64,000 bases of DNA, taken from Kushneria phosphatilytica. GTDB lineage: Bacteria > Pseudomonadota > Gammaproteobacteria > Pseudomonadales > Halomonadaceae. Numbering within the stretch: the stretch's first letter is position 1; each line of letters begins with the position of its first letter. Below are positions 42,603 through 51,991 of the stretch, one piece after another. Under the pieces are notes generated by a model that ran no database searches, was not told the DNA's origin, and worked only from the letters and a program-made list of their open reading frames with translations. The stretch lies in contig NZ_CP043420.1 in the NCBI RefSeq assembly GCF_008247605.1, positions 186,001-250,000 on the forward strand. Direction: 5' to 3'. Made by a program: the position numbers and the translations under genes.

Positions 42603-44369
42603 TCAGCTCGGCTGCAGAGCGTAGTGCTCGGGCTGGACAAGCCCTTCCAGACGGCCCAGCTGAGGAAAATCCACTCGGCTCAGAACATCGTTCATGGTCA
42701 TCCGGTTGCGAGCGATATTCAGTACCACTCTGATCCGCTCGGGCTGACCCTGCTGGTCCAGCTCCATCACCCAGGCGAGAAAGCCCCGCGAGAATCTGAT
42801 CAGGCTACCGATGGGGTAGAAGCCGTGCCGTTGGATGTAGCGGGTGACCCACCACTTGTCGAAGCGGTCGGGACGATTATAGAGGAAGCGGTAGGCTTCT
42901 ATGGCGGTATAGGACTGGCGGTCGCCGCGGGGGCGCCGCATGGCATCGAGGGCATCGATCACGCTGGCCATGCGGGTGACCGGGGTCAGTGCTTCAGCGG
43001 TCAGACCATGCGGATAGCCGCTGCCATCGAGGCGTTCATTGATGCAGCCGACAATCTCGTGACACAGGGTGGCATCGAGCCACGCCACCGGGGCGAGGGC
43101 CTCGATCATGATATCGACATGGCGACGCAGATAGTGCTTCTGCTCTTCTGTCAGCTGGCCTTCCAGACTGGTCAGCTCCTCGCTGATCAACATCGCCTTG
43201 CCCATGTCGTGCAGCAGGGCGGCCATCACCGCTTCCCGGACCCGGTCGGCATGCTCGGTTTCCGCCAGCATCAGATCGGCGAGATGGCCGGCAACGGTCA
43301 GCGAGTGCTGAATCCATTGCGGCTCTTCATCCATGCAGCAGAGGGCGTACAGGAACACCGGGCGATTCTTCTTCAGCAGTCTCAGCAGGGTGGTGGCGCC
43401 ATTGTGCAGGGTGTTGGCCGGGATCGGTTGCTGGTTCAGCAGTGCCAGATGGGCGATGTGCAGCTGGCGTGCCACCTCGCGGATGGCCGTCACCATGGGC
43501 TGGCGGTCGCCTCGGCCACTCTGGCGACGCTGGTAGCCACTGCGTTGATACCCTGGCTCATCGGCTATAAACAAGGGCGAGGGCCAGGCCATGCGGCCGC
43601 CTTCGCCGGTTCGATAGGTCCCTTCGCGTTCCACTTCGTTGATGAAGTAGATCAGGCGATTTTCATCCCCGGAAGCCAGCTCGCGAAAGGCGACCCCCAC
43701 GGCCGCAAAGTGCGAACGTCCGGCCGGGCGAACATGGCGGACCTGGCCGGCAATTTTCAGCTGGGCGCCATTCGGGAAAGTGATGGCAATTTCCGGCAGC
43801 CATATATCGCGGCGAAACGGCGCACTGTGACTCAGTGGTACTTCCAGCTGACAGCCGCTGGCGGAGAGATCACGAATCCCCGCTTCAATGGCAGGTTGAT
43901 CGGTAAATATCCTGACTCGGACGCTGGCCTGCATGCCTCGAATGAAGGGCATGCGCACATTGCGTCGTTTGGAGCTGGTAGACATTCGACCGGGAAAATG
44001 ACACCGCAGCTCCAGAGTGTCAGCGTTGCGGTGGGCGGCGAGCACTTCGAAGGCGTCGAATTGCAGCGCCTCGGAGGCGGTTTCGGCGCGCAGGATCAGA
44101 TCGGTCAGATTCAGCTCACTGGCATCGAGCGCCTGGGCATCTGTCAGCGCAAGTGTCAGCGTATTGTGCTCCGGCTCGATCTGGCTGATCGAGGCGGGAA
44201 AGGCGATTGCCGCCGCAGACAGGGTGATCGACAGCACATGCGTCTCATCGCTCAGCGACTCGACCACCGTGGCGATATGATGGGTATCGCTGATTTCTAT
44301 CTGCTGGCGAGGCTGACTTTCGCGCGTCTCCATGACATCGTCCGTGGCTTGCGGGGCAGGGGGCGACAA
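42603..44369 (-). CDS. PilZ-type plus HD-GYP domain protein (cyclic di-GMP related)
   Basis: A 588-residue soluble protein. The N-terminal 110 residues resemble YcgR-type flagellar-brake domains; a PilZ-like part follows, with KRRNVRMPFIRGM near 133 and DLSASGCQLEV near 167. The HD-GYP domain covers about 340-530, with LLHDMGKAML near 391 and RLDGSGYPHGL near 445. In active HD-GYP enzymes the Tyr-Pro loop is preceded by HHE; here it is INE, so two metal-ligand His are missing. The protein may be a cyclic di-GMP-binding effector, or a weak phosphodiesterase. Single gene; no flagellar or pilus genes adjoin it. Confidence 0.8.
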   Translation of the reverse strand: MSPPAPQATDDVMETRESQPRQQIEISDTHHIATVVESLSDETHVLSITLSAAAIAFPASISQIEPEHNTLTLALTDAQALDASELNLTDLILRAETASEALQFDAFEVLAAHRNADTLELRCHFPGRMSTSSKRRNVRMPFIRGMQASVRVRIFTDQPAIEAGIRDLSASGCQLEVPLSHSAPFRRDIWLPEIAITFPNGAQLKIAGQVRHVRPAGRSHFAAVGVAFRELASGDENRLIYFINEVEREGTYRTGEGGRMAWPSPLFIADEPGYQRSGYQRRQSGRGDRQPMVTAIREVARQLHIAHLALLNQQPIPANTLHNGATTLLRLLKKNRPVFLYALCCMDEEPQWIQHSLTVAGHLADLMLAETEHADRVREAVMAALLHDMGKAMLISEELTSLEGQLTEEQKHYLRRHVDIMIEALAPVAWLDATLCHEIVGCINERLDGSGYPHGLTAEALTPVTRMASVIDALDAMRRPRGDRQSYTAIEAYRFLYNRPDRFDKWWVTRYIQRHGFYPIGSLIRFSRGFLAWVMELDQQGQPERIRVVLNIARNRMTMNDVLSRVDFPQLGRLEGLVQPEHYALQPS

Positions 44370-44427
44370 AGACCCCGAACAGTTTTATCGGCCGATGACA
44401 GCAGTACTTTAAACGCCGGGTAAACGA

Positions 44428-44859
44428 TTATTGGGTCGACCAGCTCCTGCCACCGGAGGGTGTCTGTCCGGTGGGACATTGGATGCCGCTGGTGGAGTAT
44501 TCCACCGAACCATCGGGATGTCGGCAGACTTTGGCGCCTCCCCGGGATTGGCCGTCATACCCCTTGAGGCGATAGCTGTCGGGGATATGGTTCGAGCGCC
44601 AGTGCTCGAGCTGGGAAGGCGGCAGCACCACGCCGATGTCGACATCACGACGGGGGTCGAAATGACGATAGCCGTGCGTGCCGAAGTGACGATGTCTCGG
44701 TTGTTTCCAGGTGGGGCGCTCGAGCGGCGATGCGGGTGGCAGTATGCCTCCCTCGGTGACCACGACCTGCTGGGCGCTCGCCTGAAGGGGCAGCACAAGC
44801 AGCAGAGCAGTCAGCAGCGATAGACCGTAACGGTGGGAGGGACCCGATGACATCGGCAT
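44428..44859 (-). CDS. small secreted hypothetical protein
   Basis: A 143-residue protein. The start at 44859 has GGAGA five bases upstream and yields a signal peptide (HRYGLSLLTALLLVLPLQAS, cleavage near AQQ). The mature part is rich in Pro, Arg, His and Gly (RPTWKQPRHRHFGTHGYRHF), with two Cys near the end (VCRHPDGS, IQCPTGQ) that could pair. No family is recognised. It stands alone between the PilZ/HD-GYP gene and the divergent tmcA. Confidence 0.6.
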   Translation of the reverse strand: MPMSSGPSHRYGLSLLTALLLVLPLQASAQQVVVTEGGILPPASPLERPTWKQPRHRHFGTHGYRHFDPRRDVDIGVVLPPSQLEHWRSNHIPDSYRLKGYDGQSRGGAKVCRHPDGSVEYSTSGIQCPTGQTPSGGRSWSTQ

Positions 44860-45037
44860 GGTGTTCTCCATGAAGAGTGACCGTCGAACGAGGGCGGTCC
44901 ATGAGTGCATGATCGGCCGCCGCGGGCGCACCTTGAGCCTGAATGGCCGCGATGGTCTGCCATGATCCGCAAAGGGACATGTTACCCTGGCGCATGGCGC
45001 TGCGTGACGCCGTGAAAGTCTACGTCGGAAATTTCTC

Positions 45038-47227
45038 ATGAATGTGCAATCTCCCCAGTCGGAACCTCTGTGGCAGTGGCGTTATCGATTGAGCCTGGCC
45101 CATCACCGTGGGCTGCTGTGGCTGTCGGGGTCACCGCACTGGACGCGACAGCAGGCCCGGTTACTGGCCGGGGAAGCGCATGTGCTCTGGGTCGGGGGAC
45201 AGCCACCGGCAGATGGCGGGATCGAGGCACTCGCTCCGGGGCAGGCCCGGTCACGGCTGGGGGGCGAAAATGATCTGGTGGTGTTCGATGCGCATGACGA
45301 CCAGGGCAGTGGATTCGATCCTGATGCCTTTGGCGCACTGGCGGGCACCGTGCGCGCTGGCGGCCTGCTGTTGCTGCTCACGCCTGCACACTGGGGCAGT
45401 CGGGCCGATGCTGATCACCTCCGGCTCTGCGACGAGGCAACGCCACCTGAGACGCTGAGTCCGCGCTACCTTGCGCGACTGGCGCGGCTGCTGAGGCACT
45501 CGCCCAAAGTGGCCCGCTGGCAGCAAGGGGAGGCCACGCTTCATCTGCCGGTCGTGGCGGAGGCCTCCAGACCGGGCGACCAACCCACTGATACGGACTG
45601 CCTGACAGCGGATCAGGCCGAGGCCGTACGACTGCTGGGGCGGTTGAGGCGTCGGCGGCCACTGGTGCTGACCGCCGATCGCGGCCGCGGCAAGAGTGCC
45701 GCGCTTGGCATCGCTGCGGCCCGGCGACTGCAGGCGGGCGAGAGAGAGCTGCTGGTCACTGCGCCACGCCCGGCAGCGGTTGAACCGCTGTTCGAACGCC
45801 TGATGGCACTGCTGCCCACCGGGCAGCGTGAGGGCAATGCGTTCTGCTGGCCGTCGCCGGATGGCACACTTCACCAGGTGCGCTTCATTGCCCCTGATGC
45901 GCTGACCGAACAGCTCGAGAGCCTGGGGGGCGCGGGCGCCACACTCCTGGTCGATGAAGCGGCCGCACTGCCGGCACAGCTGCTGACCCGCTGGCTCAGG
46001 GCCTTTCCACGCATCGTCTTTGCCACCACCGTGCATGGTTATGAAGGCAGTGGGCGCGGCTTTGCCCTGCGCTTTCGTGATCAGCTTGATCGCCATGCGC
46101 CGCAGTGGCGCCATTTTGAAATGACAATCCCGGTGCGCTGGGCGCCCGAGGATCCACTGGAACAGCTCACCGCCGAACTGCTCTGTCTGGATGCGACCGT
46201 GACGCCGCTGCCGTGGCCTGTCGAGCTGGAAGCCGTGACGACTCGCCGGCTGGATCGCGACGATCTGGCGCATCACGAAGCTGAATTGCGACGCCTGTTC
46301 GGCCTGCTGGTACAGGCCCACTATCGCACCACGCCGGCTGATCTGCGCACTTTGCTGGTGGCGCCCGGGGTCAGTCTGGAGGTGATCGAGCAGCAGGATG
46401 TATTGCTGGGCGTGGCGGTATGCAGCGATGAGGGCGGCTTTGAAGCGTCCCTGGCCGAACGGATCGCCCGGGGCGAGCGGCGACCGCGCGGGCATCTGCT
46501 GCCACAGTCGCTGGCGGTGCATGCTGGTGTGCAAGAAGCTGCCGAGCAGCGCTGGCGTCGTGTAATGCGGATTGCCGTCCATCCCGAGGCTCGCCACGGC
46601 GGTCTCGGACAGGCACTGTTGCAAGCCGTCGCCTGCCGGGCCCGCGACGAAGGGATAGCACTGCTGGGGGCAAGTTTCGGTGCCGAACCCGGGTTGATGC
46701 GCTTCTGGCAGCGGGCGGGATTTGCGCCGCTGCGCCCTGGGCTGACGGCGGAAACCTCCACCGGAGAGCATGCGCTGATGGTGGCGCGTGCGCTGACGAC
46801 TGAGGGTGAGACGCTGCTGGCGGCGCTGCAAGACGCACTGCGTGAGCAGTTGGGCGAGCTGCTGCTGATTGAGCTGGCTGGGCTCGATCCCGGTGTGGCG
46901 GCCACGCTGCTGGCGCAGGTCGCCGTGACGCCCGACCCCCTGACTTCAGCTGAGCGCACTCGCCTGACACGTTTTACGCAGGGTCGCGCGCCGCTGGTGC
47001 CGGTGCGACCGCTGCTGCGTCGTATCCTGTTGATGGCGCTGATCAGGCACGCACAAGACGCGACTACGAGCGAAGATGACTCGATACAGCTGGCCTCATT
47101 GACCGGTGTGCTCTGGCAGGGACGCTCGCTTGACTGGCTGGCCTCGCAGCACGGACTGGCCGGACGGCAGGCAGCGCTGGACTGGTTGCGGGCACGCAGC
47201 GGCGAATTGACGGTGTCACCTGTCTGA
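45038..47227 (+). CDS. tmcA: tRNA(Met) cytidine acetyltransferase
   Basis: A 729-residue enzyme that makes N4-acetylcytidine at the wobble base of elongator tRNA-Met, using acetyl-CoA and ATP. Order: DUF1726-type N-terminal domain (to about 180), RecD-like ATPase with Walker A ADRGRGKSAALG (213-224) and Walker B LLVDEAAALP near 302-311, GNAT domain (about 390-560, with VHPEARHGGLGQALLQAV) and a C-terminal tRNA-binding tail. Length fits the family. The start codon follows the divergent small secreted gene by 178 bases. Confidence 0.92.
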   Translation: MNVQSPQSEPLWQWRYRLSLAHHRGLLWLSGSPHWTRQQARLLAGEAHVLWVGGQPPADGGIEALAPGQARSRLGGENDLVVFDAHDDQGSGFDPDAFGALAGTVRAGGLLLLLTPAHWGSRADADHLRLCDEATPPETLSPRYLARLARLLRHSPKVARWQQGEATLHLPVVAEASRPGDQPTDTDCLTADQAEAVRLLGRLRRRRPLVLTADRGRGKSAALGIAAARRLQAGERELLVTAPRPAAVEPLFERLMALLPTGQREGNAFCWPSPDGTLHQVRFIAPDALTEQLESLGGAGATLLVDEAAALPAQLLTRWLRAFPRIVFATTVHGYEGSGRGFALRFRDQLDRHAPQWRHFEMTIPVRWAPEDPLEQLTAELLCLDATVTPLPWPVELEAVTTRRLDRDDLAHHEAELRRLFGLLVQAHYRTTPADLRTLLVAPGVSLEVIEQQDVLLGVAVCSDEGGFEASLAERIARGERRPRGHLLPQSLAVHAGVQEAAEQRWRRVMRIAVHPEARHGGLGQALLQAVACRARDEGIALLGASFGAEPGLMRFWQRAGFAPLRPGLTAETSTGEHALMVARALTTEGETLLAALQDALREQLGELLLIELAGLDPGVAATLLAQVAVTPDPLTSAERTRLTRFTQGRAPLVPVRPLLRRILLMALIRHAQDATTSEDDSIQLASLTGVLWQGRSLDWLASQHGLAGRQAALDWLRARSGELTVSPV

Positions 47228-47334
47228 GTGGGCGGGGCTGATGATGCCTGCGGGATGGCGTATTCTGACATCACCATGGCTGGCACACGGTTGTCGGCCT
47301 GTCCAGTCACCCATACCGGTAGCCAGGAGACGGC

Positions 47335-48789
47335 GTGAACGAACATCTCGAAACCATGGAACCGACGCTGCTGTGGCGTCACTTTCGCACCTTCTGCAAT
47401 ACCCCACGCCCCTCGGGCAAGGAAGAGGCCCTGGCCAGGAAGATTGAAGCCTGGGCCGATGAGCGCGGGCTTCACCACGAGCGTGACGAGGCCGGCAATC
47501 TGCTGCTGCGCAAGCCGGCCTCGCCGGGATATGAGCAGGCATCAGGTGTGGTGTTGCAGGGCCATCTCGACATGGTTTCCCAGGCCGCTCCCGGCGTTGA
47601 GCATGATTTCGAGCGTGATCCCATCGAAACTCATGAGGAAGGTGGCTGGCTGCACGCACGCGGCACCACCCTGGGGGCCGACAATGGCATTGGTGCGGCC
47701 GCCGGACTGGCGATTCTCGATGATGAGCAGCTCACTCACGGGCCGCTGGAAGTGCTGCTGACGGTCGAGGAAGAAGCGTCACTGGTCGGCGCCATCAAAC
47801 TGCGCGAACAGTGGCTGCAGGGTCGTCTGTTGCTCAATCTCGACTCCGAGGATGAGGGACAGGTCTATATCGGCTGTGCCGGTGGGGCGAGCGTTTCGAC
47901 CGAGGTCACGTTCGATGAAGCCCCGCTGGGCGAGGGCATGGCCGGCCTGAAGATTGGTGTCCATGGGCTTCAGGGCGGCCACTCCGGGCTCGATATCCAC
48001 AAGGGGCTGGGCAACGCCAATCGGCTGCTGGCCCGGCTACTCAACCATCTCGCTGTCGAAGGGCTGCAACTGGCCGATTACGACGGTGGCACCATGGGCA
48101 ATGCCATCACTCGTGAGGCGTGGGCGACGGTAGCGTTCCCCCGAGACCGGCTCGATTACGTGACCGATGAGATCGAGCGCTTCGGCCGGCTGTATCGCGA
48201 GGAGCTGGAAGGCGTCGATGAGGGGGTGACGGTCAGCCACGAGCCGGCTGCACCTGACCGGGCGGTTGCCGCTGATGACAGCCGCCGGATCGTGGGGGTC
48301 ATGCATGCCCTGCCCTACGGTGTGGCGGGGATGAGCCGCTCCGCGCCAGGCGTGGTGGAAACTTCCAACAATATGGGCATCGTGCGGCTGGCGCAGGGGA
48401 AATTCCGGCTACAGCTGATGGTGCGCTCGCTGCGTGACAGCGCCCGTGACGAACTGGTGGCGCGGTTGTGCACACTGTTGACCCTCACCGGCTTCGAGCC
48501 CCACACCAACCAGGGCTATCCGGGCTGGACCCCGGATCCGCAGGCGCCACTGCTGGCACGATTCGAGCGGGTGCACGAAGCGACCACCGGCGAGGCACCC
48601 GAGGTGAAGGTCGTCCATGCCGGGCTGGAGTGCGGCCTGATCGGGGCCAAACACCCCGAAATGCAGATGATCTCGTTCGGCCCCACCATCCGTGGCGCGC
48701 ACTCGCCGGATGAGCGGGTTGATATCGGCGCGGTGCAGAACTTTTACGCCGTGCTGCGAGCGATGATCGAGGATCTCGCGCAGCAGTAA
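47335..48789 (+). CDS. pepD: aminoacyl-histidine dipeptidase (M20)
   Basis: A 484-residue di-zinc dipeptidase that cleaves Xaa-His dipeptides such as carnosine. Metal motifs are GHLDMVSQ near 81, TTLGADNGIGAAAGLAIL near 111-128, TVEEEASLVGA near 144 and the C-terminal HAGLECGLIG near 430. The lid-domain GLQGGHSGLDIH is intact. The start is GTG at 47335 with AGGAG five bases upstream. All expected catalytic residues are present, in contrast to the M20-type protein at 22.5 kb. Confidence 0.9.
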   Translation: MNEHLETMEPTLLWRHFRTFCNTPRPSGKEEALARKIEAWADERGLHHERDEAGNLLLRKPASPGYEQASGVVLQGHLDMVSQAAPGVEHDFERDPIETHEEGGWLHARGTTLGADNGIGAAAGLAILDDEQLTHGPLEVLLTVEEEASLVGAIKLREQWLQGRLLLNLDSEDEGQVYIGCAGGASVSTEVTFDEAPLGEGMAGLKIGVHGLQGGHSGLDIHKGLGNANRLLARLLNHLAVEGLQLADYDGGTMGNAITREAWATVAFPRDRLDYVTDEIERFGRLYREELEGVDEGVTVSHEPAAPDRAVAADDSRRIVGVMHALPYGVAGMSRSAPGVVETSNNMGIVRLAQGKFRLQLMVRSLRDSARDELVARLCTLLTLTGFEPHTNQGYPGWTPDPQAPLLARFERVHEATTGEAPEVKVVHAGLECGLIGAKHPEMQMISFGPTIRGAHSPDERVDIGAVQNFYAVLRAMIEDLAQQ

Positions 48790-48797
48790 CCGCCGTT

Positions 48798-48832
48798 CAG
48801 CGACCCGGTGCCTGAGCCGCGTCGGGTCGCTG
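48798..48832 (+). terminator. hairpin after pepD
   Basis: CAGCGACCC / GGGTCGCTG stem (48798-48806, 48824-48832), 9 bp, 9 bases past the stop. No T-run, so Rho or processing may be involved. Confidence 0.5.
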
Positions 48833-49047
48833 GCGCTGCCTGCTGAGTCACCAGGCCGGGCCCGCCCTCGGCAGTCATGGGCGAAACTTTAGGGTGAAAG
48901 CGGAATAAGCCGCAAAATCCTGCCCATTCTCTCTCATGCCATTGCCCTGACTCATGCCAGGCTGTGCATCATCGAACGCTGTCGGTCCGTACCTGTCGTC
49001 GGCGGGCATCCGGCGCAGGTCGCTTGTGACAAGTCATGGAGAGAGGC

Positions 49048-51432
49048 ATGGGGGTACAACGTTTCATCGGGATCAATGGGCGTGATGCCATGCGGCAGGT
49101 ACGCGCCACGCTGGGCGATGATGCCCTGATCCTCTCCAATCGTCCGGTCGAGGGCGGCGTGGAGATCATTGCCATGCCGGAGCAGGATCACGCCCAGTCA
49201 CTGTCGCAGTTCGAAACGCCACCACCGCCTTCGGACGAAACCCCGCCCTCCGAGCCTCCGCCCAGCGAGGCACCGGTGCCCGTGGAAGCGCCCGCACAGA
49301 GCGATCCGGCCCCGCCTGAACCGATACCGCCTTCCGGTGAAGACGACAGCACGCTCGGCATGATGCAGGCGATGAACCGCCAGTTGCTCGAGGAGATGCG
49401 CAGCATGCTGCGCGAGCAGGGTAACCCTGCGAGGCAGACGGCTGCCGATGCGCGTCAGCGGCTGGTGGGGGCATTGCGTCGACGACTGATCAATGCCGGT
49501 TTCAGCGCTGCGTTGGCCGGTGAACTGCTCGAAGGCCTTCCCGAGGAGCTGCTGACCCCACCGGAGGACGAGCAGGATGAGGCGGCGACCGCGCCGCTGA
49601 TGGCCTGGCTGGTGCGTCAGCTGGGCGAGCGATTGACCACCCTCGATGACGAGGGCGAGCTGTTTGACGAGGCCGGCGTGTTCGCCCTGGTGGGGCCGAC
49701 CGGGGTGGGCAAGACCACGACCACTGCCAAGCTGGCGTCGCGTTATGTGATGCGCCATGGTCCCAAAGAGGCGGCGCTGGTGACCACTGACAGCTACCGG
49801 ATCGGCGCCGCCGAGCAGCTGCGTATTTATGCCCGGCTGCTGGGGGTGGAGGTGCATGCGCTTGATGCCGAAGGTGATCTCGGCGCCCTGCTGGAACGCC
49901 TGGCCCAGCCGCGTCGGGCTCTGCTGTCGCGGGGGGCCGGTAAACGCATGATGGTGATCGATACCGTTGGCATGAGTCAGCGCGATCAGCGTCTGATGGG
50001 CGAAATCGCCCGCCTGGGCGCCTCTACGGTACCGACGCGGCGGGTACTGGTGCTCGATGCCGCTCGCCATGGTGACACTCTGGAGCAGGTCATCGATGCC
50101 TGGCAGCAGGCTTCGACCCGAGCCGGCGCGCCGCTGTGGGGCTGTATTCTGACCAAGCTCGACGAGGCGGCACGACTGGGCAGCGTGCTGGATGTGGTGA
50201 TTCGCCATCGTCTGCGACTGTGTTATGTCTCCCGCGGTCAGCGCGTGCCCGAGGACCTGGAACCCATTGATGGGGAGGCACTGTTGCGTGAGGCCCTGTC
50301 GCTGGATCAGGCCTCTCCCTTTGCCTTCGATGAGGTCGATCTGGCGGCACATCCCCAGGAGAGCCGCCAGCGTTCGCTCTCGCGTGATGTGTTGCGTGAG
50401 GGCAGTGCGCTGGAAGCCACTTTTGAAACATTGCGCACCCACAATCTCGGTATGACCCTGCTGGAGCAGGGCTGGCGGCAGGCCGATCGTGATGCGGGCA
50501 GTGAGGGCCGCTCCGGATTTGCCCGGCTGATGGCGGCGACGACCCAGCAGACGTTGTTGGCCAGTAGTGATCGGCCTCATGCGCTCTGGTGGTCGAAGGA
50601 GAGCTCGGTCAGTGGGGCGGATCAGATGATGCCGCTGGTGACGCTGGATCAACATGGCATGCCTCAGCCGCTGGTGTGGCCGCGGCATGCGCTGCCGGCC
50701 GGGGCGCCCGAGCAACTGGCCTGGGCTGAACAACTGGGGGTGGAGTGGCAGCTTTTGATGCAGTTGCCGGATATTGTCGAACTTGATCGACTGGATGGGC
50801 AGGGCTGCGCCTGGCTGGCGCCGGTCAGCGGCAGCCGACGTGTACTGCATGGCGGCGCGCGTCAGCCGCTGTCGAAGTTGATGGCGCTGGGCGAGGCGGA
50901 CGAGCCAATCATGGTGCGCCACCAGGGGAAGCGGGCGGCGCTGCAGCTGACCCGGCTGGAGGTTACCCTGACACCGAATCGCGAGGCCTCGCATGGGCTG
51001 CCGGTTACGGCCTGGTATGGAGAGCTGCGTGATCCGGATGAGGGGCGTCGACTGGCGCGTCGTTACTGGCTGGGCACCAGCCGGACGGGGCGTGATGCTG
51101 TCTCTCGGATACGCTGCTCGCTGGCACTGGAGCAGTTGCCACTGCTCACCCGTCAGGCATGGCAGGCACTGGAGGCACGCGGCATGGCGCGCGCTGATCG
51201 CGAGCAGCGCTGGCAACTGGCCGCGGCACTGGCATCGTTGGCGTTGCGGCTGGGTCTTGAGGAAGCCGACTGGGCCATGGACGTACGGGCGCGCCTTTCA
51301 CGAGTGGCGCAGCGGCGTTGCGGCCGGCGTCCGAAAGCGCTGCTGGAAGGCCTGCTGGATGCCTTCAATGCCCGCGAGGCTCTGAGTCGCGCAGGCGCGG
51401 TACAGCCGATTACGGCAGCGGCTTCGGCATGA
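49048..51432 (+). CDS. flhF: FlhF-like SRP-type GTPase with a long C-terminal extension
   Basis: A 794-residue protein. The first 425 residues match FlhF, which fixes flagellum number and place at the pole: FIGINGRDAMRQVRATLGDD at the N-terminus, a Pro/Glu-rich linker (55-100), an N-domain, and the G domain with GPTGVGKTTTTAKLA (216-230), VTTDSYRIGAAEQLRIY, MVIDTVGMSQRD and LTKLDEA. Usual FlhF is about 430 residues, so the last 370 are additional. They hold MTLLEQGWRQADRD, long polar helices and LAAALASLALRLGLEEADWA near the end, with no domain I recognise. ATG 49048 is chosen for the GGAGAGAG before it; an in-frame ATG lies 12 bases upstream. No other flagellar gene is nearby. Confidence 0.85.
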   Translation: MGVQRFIGINGRDAMRQVRATLGDDALILSNRPVEGGVEIIAMPEQDHAQSLSQFETPPPPSDETPPSEPPPSEAPVPVEAPAQSDPAPPEPIPPSGEDDSTLGMMQAMNRQLLEEMRSMLREQGNPARQTAADARQRLVGALRRRLINAGFSAALAGELLEGLPEELLTPPEDEQDEAATAPLMAWLVRQLGERLTTLDDEGELFDEAGVFALVGPTGVGKTTTTAKLASRYVMRHGPKEAALVTTDSYRIGAAEQLRIYARLLGVEVHALDAEGDLGALLERLAQPRRALLSRGAGKRMMVIDTVGMSQRDQRLMGEIARLGASTVPTRRVLVLDAARHGDTLEQVIDAWQQASTRAGAPLWGCILTKLDEAARLGSVLDVVIRHRLRLCYVSRGQRVPEDLEPIDGEALLREALSLDQASPFAFDEVDLAAHPQESRQRSLSRDVLREGSALEATFETLRTHNLGMTLLEQGWRQADRDAGSEGRSGFARLMAATTQQTLLASSDRPHALWWSKESSVSGADQMMPLVTLDQHGMPQPLVWPRHALPAGAPEQLAWAEQLGVEWQLLMQLPDIVELDRLDGQGCAWLAPVSGSRRVLHGGARQPLSKLMALGEADEPIMVRHQGKRAALQLTRLEVTLTPNREASHGLPVTAWYGELRDPDEGRRLARRYWLGTSRTGRDAVSRIRCSLALEQLPLLTRQAWQALEARGMARADREQRWQLAAALASLALRLGLEEADWAMDVRARLSRVAQRRCGRRPKALLEGLLDAFNAREALSRAGAVQPITAAASA

Positions 51433-51839
51433 GCGATCAGGCCGCAGGACTGAGGGCCTGGCATCAGCGCCAGCGCAGTGCGACACCGGCCACCCCGGTG
51501 GTGGTGCTGGGAGATCCGACCACTGATGAAATCGATCGGGCGCTGGCGACGCTGCCCAGCCCGGGCGGCCAGGGCTGGAGACCGGTGACGATCGAGGCAG
51601 CGGGCGGCGGCTATCGACTGCTATGGTTTGATGCCTTCTCCTCTGATGTCGCCGAGATCTACCGCTTGCTCAAACGTTTGCCCGGTGAGTATTCGCAATC
51701 ACCGGTGCTGCTTCTGGTCAGCGCCGAGCCGGATGCGGCGACGTCGCAAATGCTCTCCAATCTGATGGAGACCGCCCATCGTTTTCTCGGGCTGACCCTG
51801 ACCCGCGACAGCGCGCGCTGGCTGGCGGCCCATCGCTGA
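51429..51839 (+). CDS. hypothetical protein co-translated with flhF
   Basis: A 136-residue soluble protein whose ATG overlaps the FlhF stop (ATGA), so it is translationally coupled. It starts MSDQAAGLRAWHQRQR, has a core strand TPVVVLGDPTTDEIDRAL, then RLLWFDAFSSDVAEIYRLLK and VLLLVSAEPDAATSQMLSNL, suggesting an alternating alpha/beta fold. It does not have a Walker A, so it is not a FleN/ParA protein. No family recognised; a partner of the oversized FlhF is the simplest guess. Confidence 0.7.
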   Translation: MSDQAAGLRAWHQRQRSATPATPVVVLGDPTTDEIDRALATLPSPGGQGWRPVTIEAAGGGYRLLWFDAFSSDVAEIYRLLKRLPGEYSQSPVLLLVSAEPDAATSQMLSNLMETAHRFLGLTLTRDSARWLAAHR

Positions 51840-51991
51840 ATGTCCTGTCATCGGCTGATGGGGTAGACGGCTCGGCAGTTTGATGGAATACTTCGCAGCC
51901 TCAGTATTAACGACAAATGCATTCTCCATTCATCCTGCCGACGGATGGCACTGCCGGGCGTTCACGAACGGCAGGCCGGCGGACTCTCTTC

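Noticed and set aside
45251..46831. Minus-strand frame of 526 codons opposite tmcA
   Set aside because: Gln/Arg/His-rich shadow frame of a GC-rich gene; tmcA motifs on the plus strand are unambiguous.
49198..51216. Minus-strand frame of 672 codons opposite flhF
   Set aside because: Shadow frame; low-complexity Gln/Arg/His content and no recognisable motif.
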